This document shows positions 1 through 6,318 of a stretch of DNA of 6,318 nt, in pieces. The notes beneath the pieces were generated by a model. It was given only the letters and a program-made list of their open reading frames with translations, searched no databases and was not told where the DNA came from. This DNA comes from Thiomicrorhabdus sp. (lineage in GTDB: Bacteria; Pseudomonadota; Gammaproteobacteria; Thiomicrospirales; Thiomicrospiraceae), in contig JAKITH010000070.1 in NCBI GenBank assembly GCA_021648185.1, positions 1 through 6,318 on the forward strand. Direction: 5' to 3'. The position numbers and the translations under genes are program-made. Each line of letters opens with the position of its first letter. The stretch's first letter is position 1.

Positions 1-3000
1 AACCGACAGTTTAATCGATCCTGTTTCGGTAAACTTAACCGCATTGCCTAATAGATTAAACAGCACTTGCCTAAGCCTTACGGGATCCAATAACAGAAAG
101 TGAGGAATATCAGGGTCAATTTCAATGTAAAAATCGAGCCCTTTTTTCTGTATGTTCATGGTAAAAATATCGCCGACTTCTTTAAATAACTCATGAGGAT
201 TGGTGGCGACATTTTGAAGTGTCATCTTGCCCGCCTCAATTTTAGAGAGGTCTAAAATATCATTAATCAGCATTAATAAGGTATTACCCGCCGATTGAAT
301 GGTGCCAATAAACGATTTTAACCGTGGCTCTTGCACCTGTTCATTCAATAGTTCCGTAAACCCTAAAATGGCATTCATGGGGGTACGAATTTCATGACTC
401 ATATTGGCTAAAAACTCCGTTTTTGAACGGTTTGCTGCTTCGGCCTTTGCCATCGCCTCTTGCAGTTGTTTTTCGGCCAATATACGTTCGGTTAAATCAA
501 CGGAGATGGTCAACAAAGCCATTTTATTATCATATTTGATGGGAATCACCGACAGCATCATCTCACGTGCGTTCCCCTGAAAATCCTTCATGGTCACTAT
601 TTTTTGATCCACCCGACCATCGGATTCCAATCGTCTTTTAATCTCGTCTCGATCACTGCTGTGTTGGTAAAAATCGGCTATATTTAAAGTTGAAACTTGC
701 TCTGGCGCAACCTGATAATCATCAATGGCTTTACGATTGGCATTTAAGATTTTTCCTTCAAAATCCGTCACAATCACAATCAATGGAATGCTATCAATCA
801 GCAATTTAACCTGAGCTTCATTCTGCTTTAAACGCTCCTCAAGTTCCTTTTGTTCCGTCTTATCCCGCCACGAAATATAAATAGCGGGTTTACCCAAATA
901 AGGAATCGAGGCATAGACGACATCCACCCAAAACGTCTGTCCATTAGCCCCTTTCAATACCCAGTCAAAACGCTGTACCCCCTGATTAAAACAATATTGA
1001 ATCAATCGTTTACGTTTATCTAAAGAGCGCTCTCCATCCGGCTGATACTCGGGAAAAAACTGGGTAGTATCTTGTAAAAGAAGCTCTTTTTTATCCGTTA
1101 AGCCCAATAGATCTAATGCCGCTTGATTGCAAGCAACAAACTGATTTCGTTGATAGATCAAATGCCCATCGGCGGCTTTTTCAAACAGGTGTTTAAATTT
1201 ATCTTTTTCCGTCTCAAGTTGCTGCTCAATCGCTTTTCGCTGTTTAATCTCTTTGGCCAACTTTAAGTTCCAATAAAAAACCACCCCCATAAACAACAAG
1301 GCGATTAATACAATTTGAAAAATAAACCAATAGTCCACTTTAGAGGCAAAATCAAGTTTAATCCAATCATTTAAAATCTCCCCCCCCCTCTCTTGATTCA
1401 CCTCTTGCATGGCTCGATCAAGTAACTGATGTAATACGGGCAACTCTTTAGAAACAAACAGAGTTAGATTCATTTCTAACGTCGTTTTTCCCACGATGTT
1501 TAAGGGATGAAGTCCATGTTTTTTAATCAAATAACTGGCGACGGGTAAGGAAAGCAACGCGGCATCTGTGCGCCCTAGAGAAACACTCTTCAATGCGTCA
1601 AGCGGTGTATTAAATTCAATAAAATTATGTTTCGGGTAGGTCTTTAAAAGTGAATGGGTATAGCCATACCCTTTCACGATTCCCAGCGATTGCTGACGTA
1701 ATTCCGAAAGAGAGCCCACAAATCCGGCATCCTTATCCATAACAATCACGATGGGGGTATTAATATAAGGCTTAATGGGGCTATAATTTTTTGCTAGGTG
1801 CACGTCGTCTACATCACCCGAAATAATATCGACCTTTTTTTGATTTGCTAGCACCAATACCTCTGACCAATATTCGACAGGAATCACGTTAATGTTAAGG
1901 GGAACTTTTTCAGTTATTTCGGTTAAAAAATCGGCCACTATCCCAGTATAAACTCCCTTTTCGGTAAAGGCTTCAAAAGGCAACCAATCTGGATCTCCCG
2001 TAAAACGAATATTGGGATTATCTTGTAACCACGCGCGCTCTTGTTCCGTTAAATCAAAATGAGAAAAGTCGTCCACCTTAGGTGGCTTACCAATCCACTC
2101 CAAAACCATTCTATCCCGCTCTGAAACCGTAATCGCGGCCAAGCCTTTATTCACAATTGAAAGCAACTCAGGTGCGTCATTTCGAACCATAAAATGGAGT
2201 TTTTTCACTCCTTGTATCGTTGCTTTAAACGGCACAATGGTATTAATGCCTGAATGTTTTATTGAATAAGATAACACGGGATAAACATCATAAAGCACTT
2301 GAGCTTTATTTTGTATAACCGCCTCAATGGCGGCTTGCATGGAGTCGGTTTCAAGAATATGAATGTCAGGATAGTGCTGTTGCAACGTCTTAATTTGTGA
2401 AAACCCTTTTGGTACAGCAACCGTTTTACCGTTCAAATCGCTTAACTGAACCGCTTGCAAATCATCTCTAATAAAAAAATAATAACGTGCATCAAAATAG
2501 GAATCTGAAAAAAAAGCATATTTTTTTCGTTCTTCTGTTTGAACCGCGGCGGGTAATAAATCGACTTTTTTATGCTCTAAATTACTTAAACTCGTAAGCC
2601 AACGGTCAGGAGTTACTTTAAACGTTAAGCCTGTTTTTTGGCCAATCAAGCTTAAGTAATCAAGAGACAGTCCAATTGGTTTTTGATTTTGATCCACAAA
2701 ATCAAACGGTGGCCAATCAAACTCTGAAGCGACGTTAATTTCACCGTAATTCTTCAACCAAATACGTTCTTTAGCGCTTAAATTGACACGATTAAGACTC
2801 TCTTGTGTCGATTGGGACTGTGCATACCAACGTTCATTAATTGAACGAAGGGCTGAGTGCTCAATATCCTTTAATGCTTTTTGCATAATGGACAGTAAAA
2901 TAGGCTGTTTTTTATCAATGGCAATCGCAGTTTCAGTCTCGATACCCTCAACGGGAGAAACCACCTTTAAATTTGTTAAATACTGCTGTTTGATAATATA

Positions 3001-3600
3001 GGTTGCCACCGCTAGATTACCCAAATACGCCTCTGCCTTACCAAAAGAAATCGCTTCTAAAGAGTGTTTATTTGAACGTGTTAAATACAATGAAAGGTCA
3101 GGATGATTCGTTTGCAGCCATTCATGTAAATAAGAGCCTTTATTCACAGAAATCTGTTTATTTTTTAAATCCGTTATCGAACCTATCGTAGTATTATCAG
3201 AGCGAACGACAATCACTATCGGCATCGTAATATAGGGGGGGGTAAAATTTAAATACTCCTCTCTTTCGGGCGTTTTAACGGCACACACTAAGCCATCTAA
3301 GCGCCCTGCCTTCATGTCAGCCACCACCTCTGACCAAACCCCACTTTTAACTTGAATCTCCAAACCGGTTTTTTGTCGAATAATCTCAATAATATCCGCT
3401 GAAATACCTGTGTGTTGACCTTGTTGATCCACAAAATCATAAGGTGGCCAATCGTAATCTGAACCTAAAGTAATAGAGGGGTTTTGCTCAATCCACTGTT
3501 GCTCTTCTAAGCTAAGTGTTAAAGAATGTGCCTGTAAAGAGAGCAGACAAAGAATAAAAAGAAGTGTTGATTTAAAAATGTGAAATGGTAATAAATTCAT
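1..3600 (-). CDS. BvgS/EvgS-type sensor histidine kinase with three periplasmic solute-binding domains (partial, C-terminus outside window)
   Basis: The frame is open for 1200 codons from ATG 3600 to base 1 with no stop; I translated every line. Residues 1-26 look like a signal peptide (hydrophobic core, AHS cleavage site). Three SBP_bac_3 domains follow at about 41-258, 286-502 and 528-746, each introduced by a short L(S/T)-x-x-E-x-x-W segment (W36, W281, W524). A membrane helix spans about 757-777, then a coiled linker, PAS domains at about 800-915 and 930-1040, and a HisKA domain with H-box NMSHEIRTP, phospho-histidine H1069 (bases 394-396). The ATPase domain starts near 1170; only its N-box (NLLGNAVKFT, 1182-1191) is visible. 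The family senses periplasmic ligands and phosphorylates a receiver. This H-box type is common in hybrid kinases, so a fused receiver or HPt domain may lie past the edge. The start overlaps the upstream response regulator by 29 bases, suggesting coupled translation. Ligands are unknown. Confidence 0.95.
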   Translation of the reverse strand, partial: MNLLPFHIFKSTLLFILCLLSLQAHSLTLSLEEQQWIEQNPSITLGSDYDWPPYDFVDQQGQHTGISADIIEIIRQKTGLEIQVKSGVWSEVVADMKAGRLDGLVCAVKTPEREEYLNFTPPYITMPIVIVVRSDNTTIGSITDLKNKQISVNKGSYLHEWLQTNHPDLSLYLTRSNKHSLEAISFGKAEAYLGNLAVATYIIKQQYLTNLKVVSPVEGIETETAIAIDKKQPILLSIMQKALKDIEHSALRSINERWYAQSQSTQESLNRVNLSAKERIWLKNYGEINVASEFDWPPFDFVDQNQKPIGLSLDYLSLIGQKTGLTFKVTPDRWLTSLSNLEHKKVDLLPAAVQTEERKKYAFFSDSYFDARYYFFIRDDLQAVQLSDLNGKTVAVPKGFSQIKTLQQHYPDIHILETDSMQAAIEAVIQNKAQVLYDVYPVLSYSIKHSGINTIVPFKATIQGVKKLHFMVRNDAPELLSIVNKGLAAITVSERDRMVLEWIGKPPKVDDFSHFDLTEQERAWLQDNPNIRFTGDPDWLPFEAFTEKGVYTGIVADFLTEITEKVPLNINVIPVEYWSEVLVLANQKKVDIISGDVDDVHLAKNYSPIKPYINTPIVIVMDKDAGFVGSLSELRQQSLGIVKGYGYTHSLLKTYPKHNFIEFNTPLDALKSVSLGRTDAALLSLPVASYLIKKHGLHPLNIVGKTTLEMNLTLFVSKELPVLHQLLDRAMQEVNQERGGEILNDWIKLDFASKVDYWFIFQIVLIALLFMGVVFYWNLKLAKEIKQRKAIEQQLETEKDKFKHLFEKAADGHLIYQRNQFVACNQAALDLLGLTDKKELLLQDTTQFFPEYQPDGERSLDKRKRLIQYCFNQGVQRFDWVLKGANGQTFWVDVVYASIPYLGKPAIYISWRDKTEQKELEERLKQNEAQVKLLIDSIPLIVIVTDFEGKILNANRKAIDDYQVAPEQVSTLNIADFYQHSSDRDEIKRRLESDGRVDQKIVTMKDFQGNAREMMLSVIPIKYDNKMALLTISVDLTERILAEKQLQEAMAKAEAANRSKTEFLANMSHEIRTPMNAILGFTELLNEQVQEPRLKSFIGTIQSAGNTLLMLINDILDLSKIEAGKMTLQNVATNPHELFKEVGDIFTMNIQKKGLDFYIEIDPDIPHFLLLDPVRLRQVLFNLLGNAVKFTETGSIKLSV
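1380..1388. repeat. Nine-base C/G homopolymer inside the sensor kinase gene
   Basis: Nine C on the plus strand, which is G9 on the coding strand, spans codons for R738-G739-G740-E741 at the end of the third solute-binding domain, just before the membrane helix. The reading frame is intact through the tract as given. A change of one base would separate the sensor domains from the kinase. Confidence 0.8.
2689..2718. repeat. Direct repeat, copy in solute-binding domain 2
   Basis: This 30-base stretch matches 3424-3453 at 28 of 30 positions. It encodes the DWPPFDFVDQ motif (residues 295-304) near the start of the second solute-binding domain. The two copies are 735 bases (245 codons) apart in the same frame, so recombination between them would remove one whole domain without breaking the frame. 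Confidence 0.85.
3235..3242. repeat. Eight-base G/C homopolymer inside the sensor kinase gene
   Basis: Eight G on the plus strand, which is C8 on the coding strand, encodes part of T120-P121-P122 in the first solute-binding domain, just before the conserved aromatic of the family's F-(S/T)-x-P-Y segment. The frame is intact here. One-base slippage would end the protein early in the first domain. Confidence 0.75.
3424..3453. repeat. Direct repeat, copy in solute-binding domain 1
   Basis: Partner of 2689-2718, with two mismatches in 30 bases. It encodes DWPPYDFVDQ (residues 50-59) in the first solute-binding domain. The high base-level identity, including third codon positions, contrasts with the weaker match across the rest of the two domains. 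Confidence 0.85.
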
Positions 3601-4618
3601 CAACATGCTCTTCAAAGATATCGACCAATACCGGATCAAACTGCGTATTTTTATGTTGAATAATATACTCAACCGCCTCTTCTGTTAACCACGCTTCTTT
3701 ATAAACCCGTTTATGAGTTAACGCATCAAATACATCTGCAATGGCGACAATTCGAGCATAAAGGTGAATATTCTCTCTTGCCAGACCCAATGGATAACCC
3801 GTTCCATTCCATTTTTCATGGTGTTGCATCGCAATAATTTCGGCGGCTTTAATGTATTTTCGATTCGATATTTTAAGCACCTCATGCGCCAGCGTAGTAT
3901 GCGTCTTCATGATATTAAACTCTTCTTCCGTCAATCGACCCGGCTTGTGCAAAATTTCATGTGGTAGCGCAATCTTGCCGATATCGTGCATGGGTGCGGC
4001 ATAAAAAATAACTTGAGCGTCCTCTTCGGTAATACTCGGGTGATAGTGTGCGAGCAATCGAGAATACTCTGCAACTCTGCGAATATGACGACCCGTCTCA
4101 TCCGAGTTCGCCTCCATCAACTCGGTTAATACCTGAATCATCTCTTTTTGATTGTCATCCAACTCCTGCATAAAGCGTTTTTCACGATACAACAAGCTGT
4201 TTTTTAAATTCAAATTATGGCGCTTTAAAACCCGTTTTGCAGCATACAAGTCCAAATGGGTTTTAACCCGAGCAATCAACTCTTCAGGATGAAAAGGCTT
4301 GGTAATATAATCCACCGCACCGACCTTAAACCCCTCTCGAATGGAGTCCACATCGACTTTGGCGGTTAAAAAAATAACGGGGATTTCTTTGGTATTTATC
4401 TGGATTTTTAACTGCTTGCAAACTTCATAGCCACTCATACCTGGCATCATAATATCTAACAAAATCAGATCAAAATCATTTTTTGCAACTAATTTAAGGG
4501 CTTGTTCACCGTTTAAAGCAAAAGAAAATTGATAACTCTTCTCCTTTAAAATGCTCATCGCCACTTGAATATTGTCTGAGACATCATCCACTATTAATAT
4601 ATGAGAACCGTTCGACAT
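3572..4618 (-). CDS. Response regulator with receiver and HD-GYP domains (cyclic-di-GMP phosphodiesterase)
   Basis: This 348-residue cytoplasmic protein has an N-terminal receiver domain (about 6-121) with acidic pair D11/D12, phospho-acceptor D55 (LLDIMMPGMSG), T85 and K107 (TKPF). A helical linker (about 122-158) leads to an HD-GYP domain (about 160-345): E174 and H178 (ETGRH), the HD pair H211/D212 (MHDIGKI), H240, the HHE motif H266/H267/E268, G272-P276 (GTGYP) and D295 (ARIVAIADVFDAL). HD-GYP enzymes hydrolyse cyclic-di-GMP to pGpG or GMP with a two- or three-metal centre, and all likely metal ligands are present. It has no DNA-binding domain, so its output is enzymatic. Position 271 is N where many family members have D, as in the DGxGYP form. 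The ATG at 4618 follows an AAAAGG stretch about 10 bases upstream. The gene is first in an apparent operon with the sensor kinase, its likely partner. Confidence 0.95.
   Translation of the reverse strand: MSNGSHILIVDDVSDNIQVAMSILKEKSYQFSFALNGEQALKLVAKNDFDLILLDIMMPGMSGYEVCKQLKIQINTKEIPVIFLTAKVDVDSIREGFKVGAVDYITKPFHPEELIARVKTHLDLYAAKRVLKRHNLNLKNSLLYREKRFMQELDDNQKEMIQVLTELMEANSDETGRHIRRVAEYSRLLAHYHPSITEEDAQVIFYAAPMHDIGKIALPHEILHKPGRLTEEEFNIMKTHTTLAHEVLKISNRKYIKAAEIIAMQHHEKWNGTGYPLGLARENIHLYARIVAIADVFDALTHKRVYKEAWLTEEAVEYIIQHKNTQFDPVLVDIFEEHVDEFITISHF
3608..3613 (-). promoter_or_regulatory. Ribosome binding site for the sensor kinase, inside the regulator gene
   Basis: GAAGAG on the minus strand sits 7 bases before the ATG at 3600. 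Another in-frame ATG begins at 3606 (ATG TTG ATG) but would be only one base from this site, so 3600 is the better start. The site lies within the last codons of the response regulator, in line with translational coupling. Confidence 0.6.
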
Positions 4619-4734
4619 GCTCTAAAAACCTTTTTTTATCAATGATAATAAGAATAACCAGCGATCTACCTTAACACCCTACTCCATTCAGTAAAATACG
4701 TATAACAACATATTTAATAAAAGAAGCTTGAATG

Positions 4735-4748
4735 GATTTTCAAAAATC
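4735..4748. repeat. Short inverted repeat in the regulator leader
   Basis: GATTTT-CA-AAAATC is a perfect 6-base inverted repeat with a 2-base centre, lying about 16-29 bases downstream of the predicted transcription start of the regulator operon. It could be an operator half-site pair, but perfect A+T-rich palindromes of this size also arise by chance. Confidence 0.25.
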
Positions 4749-4770
4749 TGATTTTAAGATATAAAACCAA

Positions 4771-4799
4771 ATTATATTAGCAATATCAGCAAGTTTTAA
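4771..4799 (-). promoter_or_regulatory. Candidate sigma-70 promoter for the regulator-kinase operon
   Basis: On the minus strand TTAAAA (4799-4794, four of six matches to TTGACA) is followed after exactly 17 bases by a perfect TATAAT (4776-4771). Transcription would begin near 4764, leaving a leader of about 146 bases before the ATG at 4618. The region is A+T rich, so chance matches are possible. Confidence 0.5.
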
Positions 4800-4854
4800 G
4801 CCATAAAAAAAATGAATACCACCATCTTTATGAATGTCTATTTCGGTTAAACGC

Positions 4855-4860
4855 TATAAT
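4855..4860 (+). promoter_or_regulatory. Candidate -10 element for ylqF
   Basis: A perfect TATAAT lies 30 bases before the ylqF ATG. No good -35 is seen: the hexamer at 17-base spacing (4832-4837, GAATGT) does not resemble TTGACA, and there is no TGn extension. The 272 bases between the divergent starts must hold promoters for both directions; apart from the sites listed I see nothing else there. Confidence 0.4.
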
Positions 4861-4890
4861 TCTTTAAAATGATTAAAACAAGGCATTAAC

Positions 4891-5835
4891 ATGGCAATTC
4901 AATGGTATCCCGGGCACATGCACAAAGCCCAAAAAGAAGTCCGAGAAATTTTTCATCAAATAGATGTATTTATTGAAGTGCTGGATGCTCGCATTCCCTT
5001 TAGTAGTCAAAACCCAATGATTGAAGAAATTCGTGGGGATAAACCTACGATTAAGATTCTCAATAAAAGCGACTTAGCCGATCCTGAAAGAACGCTCTTT
5101 TGGCAAAGCTATTTAGAACAAGAAAAACAGGTCAAAACCTTAGCCTTTAATTCTCAACAGTCGGATAAACGCGAGCAGATCATTTCGATGATTAAAAAGC
5201 TGGTGCCCGATAAAGTACAAACGGTTAAGAACATTCATGTATTAATCATTGGGATTCCCAATGTGGGAAAATCCACGTTAATTAATAACATTACAGGTCG
5301 TACCATTGCCAAGACGGGGAATGAACCTGCGGTCACCAAACAACAACAACGCATTAAGCTCGAAGAGGGGATTACCTTAATTGACACCCCTGGTATGTTA
5401 TGGCCCAACATCGAAAATGAGAACAGCGGTTACCGCTTAGCGATTACGGGAGGCATCAAAGAGACCGCATTTGAACTGCCCGACATTGCCAGCTATGCAG
5501 CAGAATACTTAATGCAACACTACCCTCAGGCTCTCAAAGAACGCTTTAATCTCGATGAATTGCCCAGCACAGACATTGAATTATTAGAAATAATTGGACG
5601 ACAGCGCGGCTGTTTGCGCTCTGGTGGCATGGTGGACTTGGATAAAGTATCCCGAATTTTTATTGTGGAATATCGCGATACGATACTTGGCAATTTAACC
5701 CTCGAAACGCCTGATCTTATTGAGCTAGAGTTAAAACAGGTTGAAGTGTTACGAGAACAAAAAAGAGCGAAGCTAGAAGCCAAAGAGGCCAATAAAAAGA
5801 TGCGCCGTGCGCGCCATAAGAAAAATAAACGTTAG
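4891..5835 (+). CDS. ylqF: Ribosome biogenesis GTPase YlqF (RbgA)
   Basis: The 314-residue product is a circularly permuted GTPase: the G4 motif NKSD (58-61) comes before the G1 P-loop GIPNVGKS (121-128), a G2-like threonine (T149 in AVTK) and G3 DTPG (165-168). The N-terminal WYPGHM segment, with the histidine at position 9 implicated in GTP hydrolysis in this family, and DARIPFSSQNP (32-42) are typical of YlqF/RbgA. A C-terminal helical domain follows (about 185-285), ending in a Lys/Arg-rich tail (about 289-314) suited to RNA contact. In Bacillus RbgA drives late maturation of the 50S subunit; I infer the same role. Length is normal for proteobacterial members. The ATG at 4891 is preceded by AAGG with 7-base spacing (4880-4883). 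It is divergent from the regulator operon and convergent with dapB, so it is probably transcribed alone. Confidence 0.95.
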   Translation: MAIQWYPGHMHKAQKEVREIFHQIDVFIEVLDARIPFSSQNPMIEEIRGDKPTIKILNKSDLADPERTLFWQSYLEQEKQVKTLAFNSQQSDKREQIISMIKKLVPDKVQTVKNIHVLIIGIPNVGKSTLINNITGRTIAKTGNEPAVTKQQQRIKLEEGITLIDTPGMLWPNIENENSGYRLAITGGIKETAFELPDIASYAAEYLMQHYPQALKERFNLDELPSTDIELLEIIGRQRGCLRSGGMVDLDKVSRIFIVEYRDTILGNLTLETPDLIELELKQVEVLREQKRAKLEAKEANKKMRRARHKKNKR

Positions 5836-5846
5836 CCCTCTCCCAG

Positions 5847-5870
5847 CCTCCCCCTTGTCAGGGGGGGGAG
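5847..5870. repeat. G/C-rich palindrome in the ylqF-dapB gap
   Basis: CTCCCCC (5848-5854) can pair with GGGGGAG (5864-5870) around a 9-base loop, and a further C-rich segment (5836-5846) precedes it. The eight-G run (5861-5868) allows several pairing registers. The composition differs sharply from the A+T-rich surroundings and resembles the dispersed intergenic palindromes (REP-like) of many proteobacteria. It is followed by seven A, not T, on the plus strand, so it is not a standard terminator for ylqF. Confidence 0.55.
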
Positions 5871-5890
5871 AAAAAAACGTCACGCTTTTT
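5871..5890 (-). terminator. Possible weak terminator for dapB
   Basis: On the minus strand AAAAAGCG (5890-5883), loop TGA, then CGTTTTTT (5879-5872) can form an 8-pair stem with one G-T pair, ending in a run of T. Only two pairs are G-C and most of the T-run is used in the stem, so it would be weak. It lies about 50 bases beyond the dapB stop. Confidence 0.3.
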
Positions 5891-5938
5891 CAGGTAGGAA
5901 GAGGATACGATACTATGAGGGTGAACATTTACACGAGT

Positions 5939-6318
<380 letters not shown>

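Noticed and set aside
2783..3191. Two plus-strand open frames (72 and 62 codons) inside the sensor gene region
   Set aside because: They lie opposite the well-conserved binding domains 1 and 2, show no recognisable motif and are best read as antisense shadows.
1..3600. Possible frameshift or pseudogene at the G/C homopolymers of the sensor gene
   Set aside because: Line-by-line translation shows one open frame from 3600 to 1 with domain sequence continuing correctly through both tracts.
3764..3967. Plus-strand open frame of 67 codons
   Set aside because: It is antisense to the catalytic HD-GYP segment, whose conserved residues explain the base pattern.
5526..5792. Minus-strand open frame of 88 codons
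   Set aside because: It is antisense to the C-terminal domain of YlqF, rich in Ser/Arg as expected for a shadow, and has no ribosome site that I recognise.
5847..5890. Strong intrinsic terminator for ylqF
   Set aside because: The G/C hairpin is followed by A, not T, on the plus strand, and the next small stem has an A-C mismatch in that direction.

Overview
The window comes from a Gram-negative bacterium, most likely a gammaproteobacterium of fairly low GC content. The end of DapB follows the Escherichia coli protein closely, the membrane sensor has an export signal and periplasmic solute-binding domains, and the base composition is A+T rich by eye. A sulfur-oxidising or marine lineage such as Thiomicrospira and relatives would fit, but that is a guess from general gene style, not something the sequence proves. 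There are no RNA genes, no CRISPR array and no transposase.

Layout. Positions 1-3600 (minus strand) hold one uninterrupted reading frame of 1200 codons that runs off the left edge. It encodes a large membrane sensor histidine kinase of the BvgS/EvgS type: signal peptide, three tandem periplasmic solute-binding (SBP_bac_3) domains, one membrane helix, two PAS domains, the phospho-accepting histidine domain, and the beginning of the ATPase domain. Positions 3572-4618 (minus) hold a response regulator with a receiver domain joined to an HD-GYP cyclic-di-GMP phosphodiesterase domain. The two genes overlap by 29 bases and are transcribed regulator first. A promoter-like site lies at 4771-4799. Divergent from them, 4891-5835 (plus) encodes the circularly permuted GTPase YlqF/RbgA, which acts in assembly of the large ribosomal subunit. 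A 103-base gap with a G/C-rich palindrome separates it from the convergent 3' end of dapB (5939-6318, minus), which runs off the right edge.

How it works together. The sensor and regulator form an apparent two-component pair. Periplasmic ligands read by up to three Venus-flytrap domains would control phosphorylation of the receiver domain and so the breakdown of cyclic-di-GMP, linking an extracellular chemical signal to a motile/sessile decision. ylqF and dapB are housekeeping genes with no visible link to the pair.

The points most worth a second look are all in the sensor: the regular three-domain repeat of about 244 residues, loss of the usual ligand-arginine motif in the third domain, a 28-of-30-base direct repeat that could delete or add exactly one domain in frame, and G9/C8 tracts that could switch the gene off by slippage.
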